A DNA stretch of 54,980 nt, taken from Actinomycetes bacterium (lineage in GTDB: Bacteria; Actinomycetota; Actinomycetes; Streptosporangiales; Streptosporangiaceae). The stretch covers positions 1 to 54,980 of the forward strand of contig JAJYUU010000007.1 in the NCBI GenBank assembly GCA_021792405.1, given 5' to 3'. Made by a program: the position numbers and the translations under genes. Position 1 is the stretch's first letter, and every line of letters begins with the position of its first letter. Shown here in pieces: positions 16,265-27,774 of the stretch. Under the pieces are notes generated by a model. It saw only the letters and a list, made by a program, of their open reading frames with translations. It did not search any database and was not told the origin of the DNA.

Positions 16265-17272
16265 TCAGGCCCGGCCGGCCGAGTTGTCCGGGGCGGCCGC
16301 CGGGCGCAGCTCGACCTCCAGGTCAGGGCGGACCAGCCGGGACTCGGCGTAGAGCTGGTAAGCGCGCCAGTCCGCGTCGGTCAGCGGCGGCGGGTCGAGC
16401 GCCCGCGGCCACAGTCTCCGCACGCGCACCACAGTCAGCTCCGTCACGATGAGCGTGATCTGCGCCTGCAGATAGAACCAGGCGAGCAGGCCGAGCACGA
16501 CGCCGAACGTGCCGTAGGCCGAGTTGCTGGCATGCTTGACGATCACCCCGCCGGCCAGTTGCAGGATCTGCCAGGCGACCGCGGCCAGGATCGCGCTCAG
16601 CCGCAGATCACCGGTGGCGACCTCGGCGGCGGTCGCGGTCCGGAAGCCGAGCCAGAACAGCCCGATGTTCAGGATCAGGGACACCGCCGCGGCAGCGATC
16701 TGGCCGGCCACGCCGAAGTGACCCGCACCGCCCGCCACGGTCGACAGCGCGATCGTAATGATCTGGCCAGGGCCGATCACGGCGATCAGGCCAAGGCTGC
16801 GCATCAGCTTCTTCGGGAAGCGGGGGCGCCGGAATTGCGGCACCTCCCAGACGCTGTTCAGCGCATTCTGCATGGCGTTGGCGATGCCCCTGGCGCCGTA
16901 GAGCGTCAGCAGGACGCCGACCGCCAGCGCGATGCCCGTCCCGGCCAGCCCGTGTTTCATGCTGTCGCTCAGCTCGGTGCCGATGACGGGGTAGCTATGC
17001 AGCGCATCCAGCAGGTGATTGCCCACCGTCGGGTTCTTGCTCGCGATGATGCCGAGGATCGTCACGGCGATCAGCAGCAGCGGGAAGACCGAGGCGAATG
17101 CGTAGTAGGCGACAAGCACGGCGAGGTAACTGGCCCGGTCGTCGCTGAACTTCCGCACGGTCGCCACCGCGATAGCGATCCACGGCCGGTCTTGCTGCGC
17201 CCGGTCGACGGACTTGATCAAGCCGCTTGCCTTGGCCAGCCGGCCTTTACCGGTTTGCTGGTGCACGCCCAT
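16265..17272 (-). CDS. YihY/BrkB (UPF0761) family integral membrane protein
   Basis: 335 residues. A basic N-terminus is followed by six membrane segments: LAVLVAYYAFASVFPLLLI is the family's most conserved stretch, with YGARGIANAMQNALNSVWEVP and FGVVLGLLAWFYLQAQ further on. The family was once misannotated as ribonuclease BN; its role is unsettled, with envelope or export functions proposed. It is the last gene of a minus-strand run (GNAT, monoamine oxidase, VOC protein, this gene) with gaps of 54-77 bases, which could be one transcript. Confidence 0.88.
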   Translation of the reverse strand: MGVHQQTGKGRLAKASGLIKSVDRAQQDRPWIAIAVATVRKFSDDRASYLAVLVAYYAFASVFPLLLIAVTILGIIASKNPTVGNHLLDALHSYPVIGTELSDSMKHGLAGTGIALAVGVLLTLYGARGIANAMQNALNSVWEVPQFRRPRFPKKLMRSLGLIAVIGPGQIITIALSTVAGGAGHFGVAGQIAAAAVSLILNIGLFWLGFRTATAAEVATGDLRLSAILAAVAWQILQLAGGVIVKHASNSAYGTFGVVLGLLAWFYLQAQITLIVTELTVVRVRRLWPRALDPPPLTDADWRAYQLYAESRLVRPDLEVELRPAAAPDNSAGRA

Positions 17273-17334
17273 GAGGCCGCAGTATGTACTACCCGGCGAG
17301 CGGGAGCAGCGGCCGCGGCACCTGATGTCGCCGG

Positions 17335-17751
17335 TTAGCCGGCAACGAAGATGCAGAACGGATGACCTGAGGGGTCCGCCAGGACGTACAGCGGTTCGTC
17401 TGGGTCCGGTGTCCGGTCCAGCAGAAGCTGCGCTCCGAGCGACTCTGCCCGCTGCCGTTGCCGTTGCAGCTCGGTCAAGCTGGAGACGGTGAAGTCGAGG
17501 TGCATCTGCATCGGGATGTCAGGCTCCGGCCAGGTGGTCCGCTCCAGCCGTTCGACCTGCTGGAACGCCAGCTTCCTGCGGCCGCTTGAGTCCACCAGCA
17601 CGAGCCAGTCGGCATCATCTGCAGCCCCGCCGGCTGGCGGCTCGTCGCCCGCCCGGTACTGCAGGCCAAGGAGCTGCCGGTAGAACTCGGCCAGCTGCCG
17701 GACGTCGGTAGTGTCGATGGCGGTGTGCAGCAGTTGCGGGTACTCACTCAC
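17335..17751 (-). CDS. VOC (glyoxalase/bleomycin-resistance-like) family protein
   Basis: 138 residues from GTG at 17751; the longer open frame upstream is antisense to the next gene. The pattern is one VOC module pair: LLHTAIDTTDVRQLAEFYRQLLGLQY, MQMHLDFTVSSLTE, and a final YVLADPSGHPFCIF, where the DPxGHPFC ending is typical of glyoxalase-like domain proteins of actinobacteria. His and Glu metal ligands are partly kept. No substrate can be assigned. The ribosome site is weak. Confidence 0.8.
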   Translation of the reverse strand: MSEYPQLLHTAIDTTDVRQLAEFYRQLLGLQYRAGDEPPAGGAADDADWLVLVDSSGRRKLAFQQVERLERTTWPEPDIPMQMHLDFTVSSLTELQRQRQRAESLGAQLLLDRTPDPDEPLYVLADPSGHPFCIFVAG

Positions 17752-17828
17752 CAGGGCATTATGCCGGTGATCGTTGTCAGAGCCCGAACTTCCGAAGGCA
17801 GCCGGCGACGCCTCGTTGCCACGGGCAG

Positions 17829-19178
17829 CTAAAGGGCGGCAAGCACTTCGGCGGCCGCCCGCTCTCCGGAGCGGATCGCACCGTCCATGTAGCCGGCCCA
17901 CATCGGGGAGGTCTCGGTGCCGGCCCAGTGGATCGGTCCGGCTGGCTCGCGCAGCGCGGGCCCGTACCTGGTCCACACGTTCGGCCCGAACAGGGTGCCG
18001 TAACAGCCGCCGCTCCACCGCTCCTGCTGCCAGTCCAGTTCCAGGTATCCGGCCGGCTTGGCAGCCCGCGGGCCGAAGTAGCGGACTAGCGAGCCGACCA
18101 CCGCCTGGCGCCTGACCGCGGCCGGCTCGCGGCCGAGCCGGCGTGCCTCGTCCCCCTCCAGGAATGCCAGCAGGATGCCGGGGGTGGCATCTGGCGGGGA
18201 GTTGTCGAATACCACCCGCGCTCCGTCGCCGTCACCGGTCGCCTGCCCGCAGAGGCCCTCGCTGCGCCAGAACGGGTCGTCGTAGATCACCTGGCACTTG
18301 ATCACCGAGCCCATCGGGGTGCGCTGGGTCAGCTGCTCGCGCCAGGCCGGCAGCGCCGGGACGTACTCGATCCTGCCAGCCAGCAGCGGCGGCGCGGTCA
18401 CGATGATGTGCCTGGCCTCGAACTGGCCCGCCGGCGTGCTGGCAGTCACCGCGTCGCCGCGCACCTCGATCCGGCTGACCGGCGCCGCCAGCCGGACGGC
18501 ATCCCCGAAGCGGGCGGCCAGCCGTTCGGCGAGCACTGCCGAGCCGCCGGCGAACCGGTCCTGCTGCGCACCGCCGGTGGTGTCGATGAGCCGCTGGAAC
18601 GACCCCCCGGAATGCGAGTAGAACAGCACGTGCAGCAGCGAGACGTCACCCGGCTCGGCGGCGAACACGGCCTCGATGCCGAGCGCCAGGAGCTTCCTGG
18701 CGCTGCTGCTCGCGGTGTTCCTGCGAACCCAGGTCTGGAACGTCTGGCCGTCCAGCTGCGCCGCGCGCGCGGCGGTCCAGGGCGCGTCGGCCGGCACCTT
18801 CCTGGCGAGCGCCTCCAGCCGGGCCTGGGCCCGGCCGACGTCAGCCAGCACGAGCGGATTGATCCGCGGTATCGCGCCGGTGTAGGTGCCGCGCCTGCCG
18901 TTGAAGTGCAGGACCTTGCGGCCGGTGTCGTAGGTCGGGAACGTGGCTACGCCGAGGTCCTCGGCCAGCGCGTACAGCCGGTCCTGAGTCGGCCCCGCCC
19001 ACTGGCCGCCCATCTCGGCGATCTTTCCGTCGCCGATAGCCTCGTTGACGATGCGGCCGCCCACCCGGTCCCTGGCCTCGAGCACCACGACCGACCGTCC
19101 GGCGGCAGTCAGGTCACGGGCGGCAGCTAGCCCGGCCAGGCCGGCGCCGACCACGAGGACGTCCGCTGCTTCGCTCAT
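17829..19178 (-). CDS. Flavin monoamine oxidase family protein
   Basis: 449 residues. The FAD Rossmann motif VVGAGLAGLAAARDL is at residues 9-23, with EARDRVGGRI next. Near the C-terminus SGGCYGTLF places Cys392 where human MAO-A and MAO-B carry the cysteine that binds FAD covalently, and WAGTETSPMWAGYMDGAI is the second flavin motif. It probably oxidises a primary amine to the aldehyde with release of ammonia and peroxide; putrescine-like substrates are known for bacterial relatives, but nothing here fixes the substrate. The start ATG is 54 bases from the GNAT stop. Confidence 0.88.
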   Translation of the reverse strand: MSEAADVLVVGAGLAGLAAARDLTAAGRSVVVLEARDRVGGRIVNEAIGDGKIAEMGGQWAGPTQDRLYALAEDLGVATFPTYDTGRKVLHFNGRRGTYTGAIPRINPLVLADVGRAQARLEALARKVPADAPWTAARAAQLDGQTFQTWVRRNTASSSARKLLALGIEAVFAAEPGDVSLLHVLFYSHSGGSFQRLIDTTGGAQQDRFAGGSAVLAERLAARFGDAVRLAAPVSRIEVRGDAVTASTPAGQFEARHIIVTAPPLLAGRIEYVPALPAWREQLTQRTPMGSVIKCQVIYDDPFWRSEGLCGQATGDGDGARVVFDNSPPDATPGILLAFLEGDEARRLGREPAAVRRQAVVGSLVRYFGPRAAKPAGYLELDWQQERWSGGCYGTLFGPNVWTRYGPALREPAGPIHWAGTETSPMWAGYMDGAIRSGERAAAEVLAAL

Positions 19179-19232
19179 CCCGGCAGCCTAGCTAGGTGCG
19201 CGTCATGCGTCCCAGCCAGCGCGACGGGGCGG

Positions 19233-20042
19233 TCACGGCAGCGGGTGCTCGGTGATCACGGCGAACGGCTGGAAGCCGAGCCTTCGGTAGACCGGCTCGC
19301 CCTCGGCCGACGCTGCCAGCACCGCGATGCCCGCGCCCATCGTGCGGGCGGTGTGCAGGCAGGCCCAGGTGATCGCGGTGCCGAAGCCGCGCCGCTGATG
19401 ACTTGCCAGCGTCGAGATGTTGTAAAGGCCGGCCACGCCCGCGTGACTGAAAACCTCCGCCGTGCATACCGGGCGGCCGTCCTGGTAGCCAGTCAGGTAG
19501 CGGGCCCGGCTGGTCCGCGACAGCGCCGGGCCGGCGGTCCGGGCGAAGAACTCGATCACGGTGGGCGCGAGCGGATCCCAGTTCGCGGCCAGTACCCAGG
19601 ACCAGTCGCGCAAGTCGGCTGGCGCGGCCGCCAGCCTGATGTCCAGGCCGGAGCCGGACGGCAGGCTGGCTGTCACCGGGCTGCCCGTTCCCGCGCGCGC
19701 CGTCTCGCCGGGCAGGTCGGCCAGGTGCCGCCACATGGCCGGTTCGGCGCCTGCGGCTGGCAGCCCGGCAGTGGCCAGCACCGCCGCCAGGTTAGCCGGG
19801 GTCGAGGCCGGGCCAACTCGCCAGGCAAACCACCGCCCGGTCGCGGAGAGCTCAGCGATGGTCTGCGCCACCCGCACGGGCGCGGACGCCGGCGTGAACC
19901 GCGCAGCGCCGACGAAGTTGAAGGTGTCGTCATCCAGCCCGCTGTCGGCGACCAGCAGGTCCGGCGCCTCGCGGACGGTCATGCCCGGCGTCTGGCGGTG
20001 CAGGTGGCAGGCATGCTCGGCGAGATTGAGTTCCAGCCGCAT
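19233..20042 (-). CDS. GNAT family N-acetyltransferase
   Basis: 269 residues from the ATG at 20042, chosen because [16 protein letters not shown] is the expected N-terminus; the frame is open back to a GTG at 20111. The first half resembles a degenerate GNAT fold ([24 protein letters not shown]). The second half carries the acetyl-CoA loop [13 protein letters not shown] and the closing strands [16 protein letters not shown]. The acceptor is unknown. Upstream, 123 bases separate it from the divergent hisG gene. Confidence 0.8.
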   Translation of the reverse strand: MRLELNLAEHACHLHRQTPGMTVREAPDLLVADSGLDDDTFNFVGAARFTPASAPVRVAQTIAELSATGRWFAWRVGPASTPANLAAVLATAGLPAAGAEPAMWRHLADLPGETARAGTGSPVTASLPSGSGLDIRLAAAPADLRDWSWVLAANWDPLAPTVIEFFARTAGPALSRTSRARYLTGYQDGRPVCTAEVFSHAGVAGLYNISTLASHQRRGFGTAITWACLHTARTMGAGIAVLAASAEGEPVYRRLGFQPFAVITEHPLP

Positions 20043-20165
20043 GCCAAGGTCGGCAGGTCGCCGCGTGACGGCCGGCCGCTGACCGCCCGATCTGCTGGTC
20101 ACCGGGCCCACGGTAGTCTTGCGCGGGGGACAGGCACGGGGATCCGCGCTTGAAGGGCTGACACG

Positions 20166-21041
20166 GTGCTATCGCTGGTAATACCCAAGGGCTCGCTTGA
20201 GCGCGCCACGCTCGATCTGTTCGACGCTGCCGACCTGACGGTGCGCCGGTCCTCGGACCGTGACTACCACGCGAGCATCGACGACCCGCGCATCGAGCGG
20301 GTCCGGTTCCTTCGCCCGCAGGAGATTCCCGCTTATGTCGAGCAGGGGCTGTTCGACTTCGGCATCACCGGCCGGGACTGGATCACCGAGACCGGTGCCG
20401 ACGTGGCGTCGCTGGGCGAACTCCAGTACTCCAAGGCCACCGCGGACCCGGTCCGGGTGGTGCTCGCCGTGCCCGCAGCCGTGCCCTGGAGGTCGGTCGC
20501 CGACCTGCCCGAGGGCGTGCGCATTTCCACCGAGTTCCCCGCGCTGACCCGCAGGTTCCTGGAAGCACACGGTGTCAAGGCGGTGGTGATTCCCTCCTAT
20601 GGGGCGACCGAGGCAAAAGTGCCCGACATCGTGGACGCGATCGTGGACCTCACCGAGACCGGAGCCTCCCTGGCCCGTAACGGCCTGCGCATCCTGGACA
20701 CCCTGCTGACCAGCTACACCGAGCTGGTGGCGAACCCGGCTGCGTACGCCGATCCGGCCAAGCGGGACGCGATGGAGGACGTCGCCCTGTTGCTGCGCGG
20801 TGCTATCAGCGCCCGCGGCAGCGTGCTGCTCAAGCTCAACGTGAGCGCAGCCGACCTGGCCGCGGTCTCGGCGATCCTGCCGGCCATGTCCTCGCCGACG
20901 GTGACCTCGCTGGCCCGTGGCGACATGCATGCGGTCGAGGCGGTCGTCCCCAAGCGCGGGGTGAACCGGCTGATCCCGGCGCTCAAGGCAGCCGGCGGGC
21001 GAGACATCCTGGAGATCCCGATCAGCAAGATTGTCGAGTAG
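20166..21041 (+). CDS. hisG: ATP phosphoribosyltransferase, long form
   Basis: 291 residues, GTG start. It catalyses the first step of histidine synthesis, ATP plus PRPP to phosphoribosyl-ATP. [34 protein letters not shown] and the PRPP loop [13 protein letters not shown] are present. Residues ~215-291 form the ACT-like domain of long HisG proteins ([29 protein letters not shown], quoted in part), which gives feedback control by histidine. No hisZ is needed. A TAGTCT at 20114-20119 could be the -10 box. In many actinobacteria hisE precedes hisG; here the upstream neighbour is the GNAT gene on the other strand. Confidence 0.95.
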   Translation: MLSLVIPKGSLERATLDLFDAADLTVRRSSDRDYHASIDDPRIERVRFLRPQEIPAYVEQGLFDFGITGRDWITETGADVASLGELQYSKATADPVRVVLAVPAAVPWRSVADLPEGVRISTEFPALTRRFLEAHGVKAVVIPSYGATEAKVPDIVDAIVDLTETGASLARNGLRILDTLLTSYTELVANPAAYADPAKRDAMEDVALLLRGAISARGSVLLKLNVSAADLAAVSAILPAMSSPTVTSLARGDMHAVEAVVPKRGVNRLIPALKAAGGRDILEIPISKIVE

Positions 21042-21080
21042 CCCAGATTGTCGACTAGGCCCGGATTGTCGGATAACGCA
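21028..21080 (+). repeat. Three imperfect 17-18-base tandem repeats at the hisG-hisD junction
   Basis: Units begin AGATTGTCGAGTAGCCC (21028), AGATTGTCGACTAGGCCC (21045) and GGATTGTCGGATAACGCA (21063). The first holds the hisG stop codon, the third ends exactly at the hisD ATG. The repeats pushed the two genes 39 bases apart, whereas all other his genes downstream overlap. Confidence 0.7.
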
Positions 21081-24096
<3,016 letters not shown>

Positions 24097-24098
24097 CG

Positions 24099-24236
24099 TT
24101 AACGCGTAAATTCTTTAGCCCGAAACGGTGCAATATCCTTCGAGATCATGGTCTTGCCCGGCGAGCTGGCCATGTAGCGCGGGTCGGACACGTACAGTTC
24201 GGCCAGGCCGCAGTGCATCTCTCGTAGCCGCAGTCG
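24099..24236 (-). pseudogene. C-terminal remnant of a TipAS-like domain
   Basis: Directly after the stop of the merR gene, and in the same reading frame, the minus strand continues as 45 codons including MHCGLAELYVSDPRYMAS. This is the pattern of the final helix of TipAS drug-recognition domains (H-x-GLAEMYVADPRF in related proteins). It ends at TAA 24099-24101. The roughly 90 residues that should link it to the merR part are missing. Confidence 0.6.
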
Positions 24237-24671
24237 TTAGCGCTGCTCGGCCTCCGCAGCGTGTTCCTCGAGCCGGTCGGTCCCGAAGATCTCTAGCTGC
24301 TCCTCAGGGGTCAGTGAGATGCCCATCTTTCTCGCTTCCATTTCTCGCTCGACGGCGGTCAGCAGCCTGGCCGCCCGGTCGCGGCGTGTCCGTAGCAACT
24401 GGTGCTGGCGGCGCAGGTGCTCGTCGGTTCCGGCATCCGGGTCCGCGAGGATCGCGGTGATTTCGTCGAGCCCGAAGTCCAGTTCCCGGTACAGCAGGAT
24501 CTGCCGCAGCCGCCGCAGGTCGCCCGGCGAGCAGAGCCGGTAGCCAGCCGGACTGCGGCCGCTTGGCACCAGCAGGCCGATCTCGTCGTAGTGGTGCAGC
24601 GTACGGACCGAGACGGCCGCCAGCCTGGCGGCATCGCCTACGGTGCAGTGGCCCGGCGTGCTCTGCGTCAT
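24237..24671 (-). CDS. MerR-family regulator, TipA type with truncated effector domain
   Basis: 144 residues. The HTH and wing are complete: CTVGDAARLAAVSVRTLHHYDEIGLLVPSGRS, then GYRLCSPGDLRRLRQILLYRELDFGLDEI, followed by the long dimerisation helix (RRDRAARLLTAVEREMEARKMG). TipA-like proteins continue with a ~110-residue TipAS domain that traps thiopeptides and other drugs. Here only its first residues ISLTPEEQLEIFG and EEHAAEAEQR remain before a stop. The product resembles the TipAN half and may still bind DNA. Its promoter (24679-24709) suggests autoregulation and leaderless transcription. It sits between hisB and hisH on the opposite strand. Confidence 0.8.
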   Translation of the reverse strand: MTQSTPGHCTVGDAARLAAVSVRTLHHYDEIGLLVPSGRSPAGYRLCSPGDLRRLRQILLYRELDFGLDEITAILADPDAGTDEHLRRQHQLLRTRRDRAARLLTAVEREMEARKMGISLTPEEQLEIFGTDRLEEHAAEAEQR

Positions 24672-24678
24672 AACGCCT

Positions 24679-24709
24679 ACTCTGCGGCCTCACGCTGCGT
24701 CAGAGTCAA
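24679..24709 (-). promoter_or_regulatory. MerR-type promoter with operator dyad
   Basis: On the minus strand TTGACT (24709-24704) and CAGAGT (24684-24679) are 19 bases apart, the stretched spacing that MerR regulators correct. The spacer holds the dyad CTGACGCAGCGTGAG (24703-24689, one mismatch). The predicted RNA start falls at about 24672, next to the ATG at 24671, which implies a leaderless mRNA. Confidence 0.6.
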
Positions 24710-24787
24710 GCGGCCGGGCTCGCTAGCCTGTTAGCACCCGGTCCAGCCGTGGCCGGTGCCGATGATGATCAAGGAACTGGAGTTGCC

Positions 24788-25450
24788 GTGGCCAGCCGCC
24801 GGCCGAGTGTCGTGGTGCTCGACTACGGCTCAGGCAATCTGCGGTCGGCCGAGCGGGCGCTGCAGCGGGCCGGGGCGGCTGCCGAGATCAGTGCCGATCC
24901 CGGTGCGGCGCTGCGGGCCGACGGACTCGTCGTGCCCGGCGTGGGGGCGTTCGCGGCGTGCATGAGCGGCCTGCGGGCAGCGGGCGGCGACCAGGTGATC
25001 CTGACCCGGCTAGCCGCCTCGCAGCCGGTGCTCGGCATCTGCGTGGGCATGCAGATCCTGTTCGCGGCCGGCGACGAGCACGGCGTCACGACCAGCGGGG
25101 TAGGCTGCTGGCCTGGCACGGTGCGGAAGCTGACCGCTGGCGTGCTCCCGCACATGGGGTGGAACGTAGTAGCCCGGCCACCGGAATCCCGCCTGCTAGC
25201 CGGGCTTGACGCGAACGCGATGTTCTACTTCGTGCATTCCTACGCCGCCCGGCAGGCCCCTCCGGCCAGGCCAACACCGTCGGCCAGGCCCGGTGCGGCG
25301 GAGCCGCCGCTGACCGGCTGGACCACGCACGGCGAGCCGTTCGTCTCGCTGGTCGAGGACGGAGCGCTGATGGCAACTCAGTTCCATCCGGAGAAGTCGT
25401 CCGACGCCGGCGCGGTGTTGCTGGCCAACTGGCTGGAGGAACTGCGGTGA
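24788..25450 (+). CDS. hisH: Imidazole glycerol phosphate synthase, glutaminase subunit
   Basis: 220 residues from GTG 24788, which has GGAG five bases upstream; an in-frame GTG at 24749 lacks a ribosome site. It hydrolyses glutamine and passes ammonia to HisF. The class I amidotransferase triad is visible: Cys in LGICVGMQILF, His and Glu in QFHPEKSSDAG. GSGNLRSAERAL and PGVGAFAACM are the usual N-terminal motifs. A Pro/Ala/Arg-rich insertion (ARQAPPARPTPSARPGAAEP) sits between FVHSYA and LTGWTTHGEPF, a loop that is shorter in most HisH proteins. Confidence 0.93.
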   Translation: MASRRPSVVVLDYGSGNLRSAERALQRAGAAAEISADPGAALRADGLVVPGVGAFAACMSGLRAAGGDQVILTRLAASQPVLGICVGMQILFAAGDEHGVTTSGVGCWPGTVRKLTAGVLPHMGWNVVARPPESRLLAGLDANAMFYFVHSYAARQAPPARPTPSARPGAAEPPLTGWTTHGEPFVSLVEDGALMATQFHPEKSSDAGAVLLANWLEELR

Positions 25451-25502
25451 GCGTGGAGGTGCTGCGGTGAGCGTGGAGGTGCTGCGATGAGCCTGGAATT
25501 GC
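25443..25502 (+). repeat. Three 20-base tandem repeats spanning the hisH stop and hisA start
   Basis: TGCGGTGAGCGTGGAGGTGC at 25443-25462 is repeated exactly at 25463-25482. A third copy with four changes, at 25483-25502, contains the hisA ATG. Each copy provides a start codon (GTG 25447, GTG 25467, ATG 25487) and a GGAG-type ribosome site for the next. The 20-base period puts them in three different frames. Confidence 0.85.
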
Positions 25503-26209
25503 TGCCGGCCGTCGACGTCGCGGGCGGCCAGGCGGTCCGGCTGGTGCAGGGCGTCGCGGGCACGCAGACGAGTTACGGCGACCCCGTGGACGCGGCCCTG
25601 GCCTGGCAGGACGCCGGGGCCGGCTGGATCCATCTCGTCGATCTTGACGCCGCGTTCGGCCGGGGATCGAACGGCCCGCTGCTGGCCAGCCTGATCGGCC
25701 AGCTGACGGTCCGGGTCGAATTGTCCGGCGGCATCCGCGACGACAAGGCGCTTGATGCGGCGCTGGCGACCGGCTGCAGCCGGGTGGTGATCGGCACTGC
25801 CGCACTCGAGGACCCGGACTGGGTCGCCGCGGTGATCGCCGAGCACGGTGACCGGATCGCGATCGGGCTCGACGTGCGCGGTACCCGGCTGGCCGCACGG
25901 GGCTGGACCGCCGACGGGGGCGAGCTTGACGACGCACTGGACCGGCTGGAGGCTGCAGGGTGCGCGCGTTACGTCGTCACCGACATCGAGAAGGACGGCA
26001 TGCTCCGCGGTCCCAACACCGACCTGCTGCGCCGGGTTTGCGCCCGGACAGCGCGGCCGGTGGTCGCCAGCGGCGGCGTGTCGAGCCTGGCTGACCTGCG
26101 GGCGATCGCCGGGCTGGCCGACCTGGGGGTGGAGGGCGTGATCGTCGGCAAGGCGCTGTACGCCGGCGCGTTCACGCTGACGCAGGCACTGGCGGAGGTG
26201 CGGGAATGA
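25487..26209 (+). CDS. priA: Phosphoribosyl isomerase A (HisA/TrpF bifunctional)
   Basis: 240 residues. It is a (beta-alpha)8 barrel with two phosphate-binding halves: [57 protein letters not shown] and [13 protein letters not shown]. It isomerises ProFAR in histidine synthesis; actinobacterial PriA also does the TrpF reaction because a separate trpF is missing. The dual role is inferred from the taxon and from the GTxLAARGW segment typical of PriA. The ATG at 25487 lies in the third tandem repeat, with GGAGG eleven bases upstream. Confidence 0.93.
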   Translation: MSLELLPAVDVAGGQAVRLVQGVAGTQTSYGDPVDAALAWQDAGAGWIHLVDLDAAFGRGSNGPLLASLIGQLTVRVELSGGIRDDKALDAALATGCSRVVIGTAALEDPDWVAAVIAEHGDRIAIGLDVRGTRLAARGWTADGGELDDALDRLEAAGCARYVVTDIEKDGMLRGPNTDLLRRVCARTARPVVASGGVSSLADLRAIAGLADLGVEGVIVGKALYAGAFTLTQALAEVRE

Positions 26210-26628
26210 CCGGGATCCGAAAGGTATCCAGCGGCGCGAAGTGGGAGCCGATCGTCGGCTACAGCCGGGCGGTCGCGGCTGGCGACTTCGCCTTCGTGTC
26301 CGGCTGCACATCCATCGACGGCGCCGAGTTCGTGCACCCAGGTGATGCGTACGCGCAGACCGTCCAGGCCATCGCGAATGTGGCTATCGCTCTCGGCACG
26401 CTCGGCGCCGGGCTGGCCGAGGTGGTGCGGACCCGGCTTTATGTAACGGATATTTCTCGCTGGCAGGAGTACGCACGAGCGCATGGCGAGGCATTCGCCG
26501 GCGTGCTGCCGGCGACGTCGATGATCCAGGTCAGCGCGCTGATCGACGCCCGGATGCTGGTGGAGGTCGAGGCGGTTGCCTACCGGCCGGGAATCGGCGG
26601 GCCGTCAGTGCCCGGGGCGGCCCTGTGA
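26206..26628 (+). CDS. RidA/YjgF family enamine-imine deaminase
   Basis: 140 residues. [34 protein letters not shown] is the family start, with [37 protein letters not shown] and the C-terminal [17 protein letters not shown], where Arg (in DARM) and Glu (VEVEAVA) are the usual active residues. RidA proteins hydrolyse reactive enamines made by PLP enzymes and protect other PLP enzymes. Its position between priA and hisF, overlapping both by four bases, ties its expression to histidine synthesis. I call it RidA-like because subfamily placement cannot be made by eye. Confidence 0.88.
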   Translation: MTGIRKVSSGAKWEPIVGYSRAVAAGDFAFVSGCTSIDGAEFVHPGDAYAQTVQAIANVAIALGTLGAGLAEVVRTRLYVTDISRWQEYARAHGEAFAGVLPATSMIQVSALIDARMLVEVEAVAYRPGIGGPSVPGAAL

Positions 26629-27404
26629 CGGTCGCGGTGCGGGTCATTCCCTGCCTGGACGTCGACGCCGGCCGGGTCGTCAAGGGAGTCAAGTTCGCCG
26701 GCCTGCGCGATGCCGGCGATCCGGTCGAGCTCGCCGCCCGCTACGACCGCGCGGGCGCCGACGAGCTGACGTTCCTGGACGTCACCGCATCCAGCGACGA
26801 CCGGGAAACCATGTACGACGTGGTCAGCCGCACTGCGGAGCAGGTCTTCATCCCGCTGACCGTCGGGGGCGGGGTCCGCAGCACCCGCGACGTGGACCGG
26901 TTGCTCCGGGCCGGGGCCGACAAGGTCGCGCTGAACACCGCCGCGGTCGCCCGGCCGGAACTGCTCAGCGAGGCCGCGCACCGGTTCGGCGCGCAATGCG
27001 TGGTGCTGTCGGTGGACGCCAGGCGCTCGCCGGGGATGGACTCCGGGTATGAGGTCACCACCCACGGCGGGCGGCGGGGGACCGGGATCGACGCGGTCGG
27101 CTGGGCCAGACAGGGCACTGAGCTGGGAGCAGGCGAGATCTTGCTCAACTCGGTGGACGCCGATGGCACCAGAGCCGGATTCGACCTCGAGCTGATCGCA
27201 GCGGTCCGCCGGGCCGTGCCCGTTCCCGTTATCGCCAGTGGCGGCGCGGGCGCGCTCAGTCACTTCGCGCCCGCGGTCGATGCCGGGGCCGATGCGGTGC
27301 TGGCGGCGAGCCTGTTTCATTTCGGCGAGCTGACGATCGGAGCCGTGAAGGCCGCACTTGCGGCGTCCGGGCATCTGGTTCGGGAGGTGAGGAATGCGGA
27401 TTGA
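26625..27404 (+). CDS. hisF: Imidazole glycerol phosphate synthase, cyclase subunit
   Basis: 259 residues, GTG start overlapping the ridA stop. The barrel enzyme combines PRFAR with HisH-derived ammonia to make imidazole glycerol phosphate and AICAR. The first catalytic aspartate is in [16 protein letters not shown] and the second in [18 protein letters not shown]; phosphate sites are GGGVRS and [20 protein letters not shown] and the Gly-rich loop [13 protein letters not shown] are as expected. Length is normal. The hisI gene starts inside its last codons. Confidence 0.95.
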   Translation: MTVAVRVIPCLDVDAGRVVKGVKFAGLRDAGDPVELAARYDRAGADELTFLDVTASSDDRETMYDVVSRTAEQVFIPLTVGGGVRSTRDVDRLLRAGADKVALNTAAVARPELLSEAAHRFGAQCVVLSVDARRSPGMDSGYEVTTHGGRRGTGIDAVGWARQGTELGAGEILLNSVDADGTRAGFDLELIAAVRRAVPVPVIASGGAGALSHFAPAVDAGADAVLAASLFHFGELTIGAVKAALAASGHLVREVRNAD

Positions 27405-27762
27405 CGCCGCGGCCTCCGGGCTCGATCCGGAGATCGCAGCCAGGCTGAAGAGGACCGACGGCGGGCTCGTTGCCGCGATCGCGCAGCAGTACGACACCGG
27501 CGAGGTGCTGATGCTGGGCTGGATGGACGACGAGGCGCTGCATCGCACGCTGACGACCGGCCGCTGTACCTACTGGTCCCGCAGCAGGCAGGAGTACTGG
27601 GTCAAGGGGGAGACGTCTGGCCACGTGCAACGGGTGGTCGCGGTGGCGCTCGACTGCGATGGCGACGCGGTGCTCGTCCGGGTGGATCAGACCGACGGTG
27701 CCTGCCACACCGGTGACCGGACGTGCTTCGACGCGGACGTGCTGCTCAGCGACGAGCGCTAG
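27394..27762 (+). CDS. hisI: Phosphoribosyl-AMP cyclohydrolase
   Basis: 122 residues, starting eleven bases before the hisF stop with GGGAGGTGAGG upstream. It opens the purine ring of [48 protein letters not shown], and the zinc/magnesium site [26 protein letters not shown] (in parts) carry the conserved Cys, His and Asp ligands. It is monofunctional, with no HisE pyrophosphohydrolase domain fused at the C-terminus. Twelve bases separate it from a convergent gene; no terminator hairpin is seen. Confidence 0.95.
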   Translation: MRIDAAASGLDPEIAARLKRTDGGLVAAIAQQYDTGEVLMLGWMDDEALHRTLTTGRCTYWSRSRQEYWVKGETSGHVQRVVAVALDCDGDAVLVRVDQTDGACHTGDRTCFDADVLLSDER

Positions 27763-27774
27763 GCGGCCAGCGAG

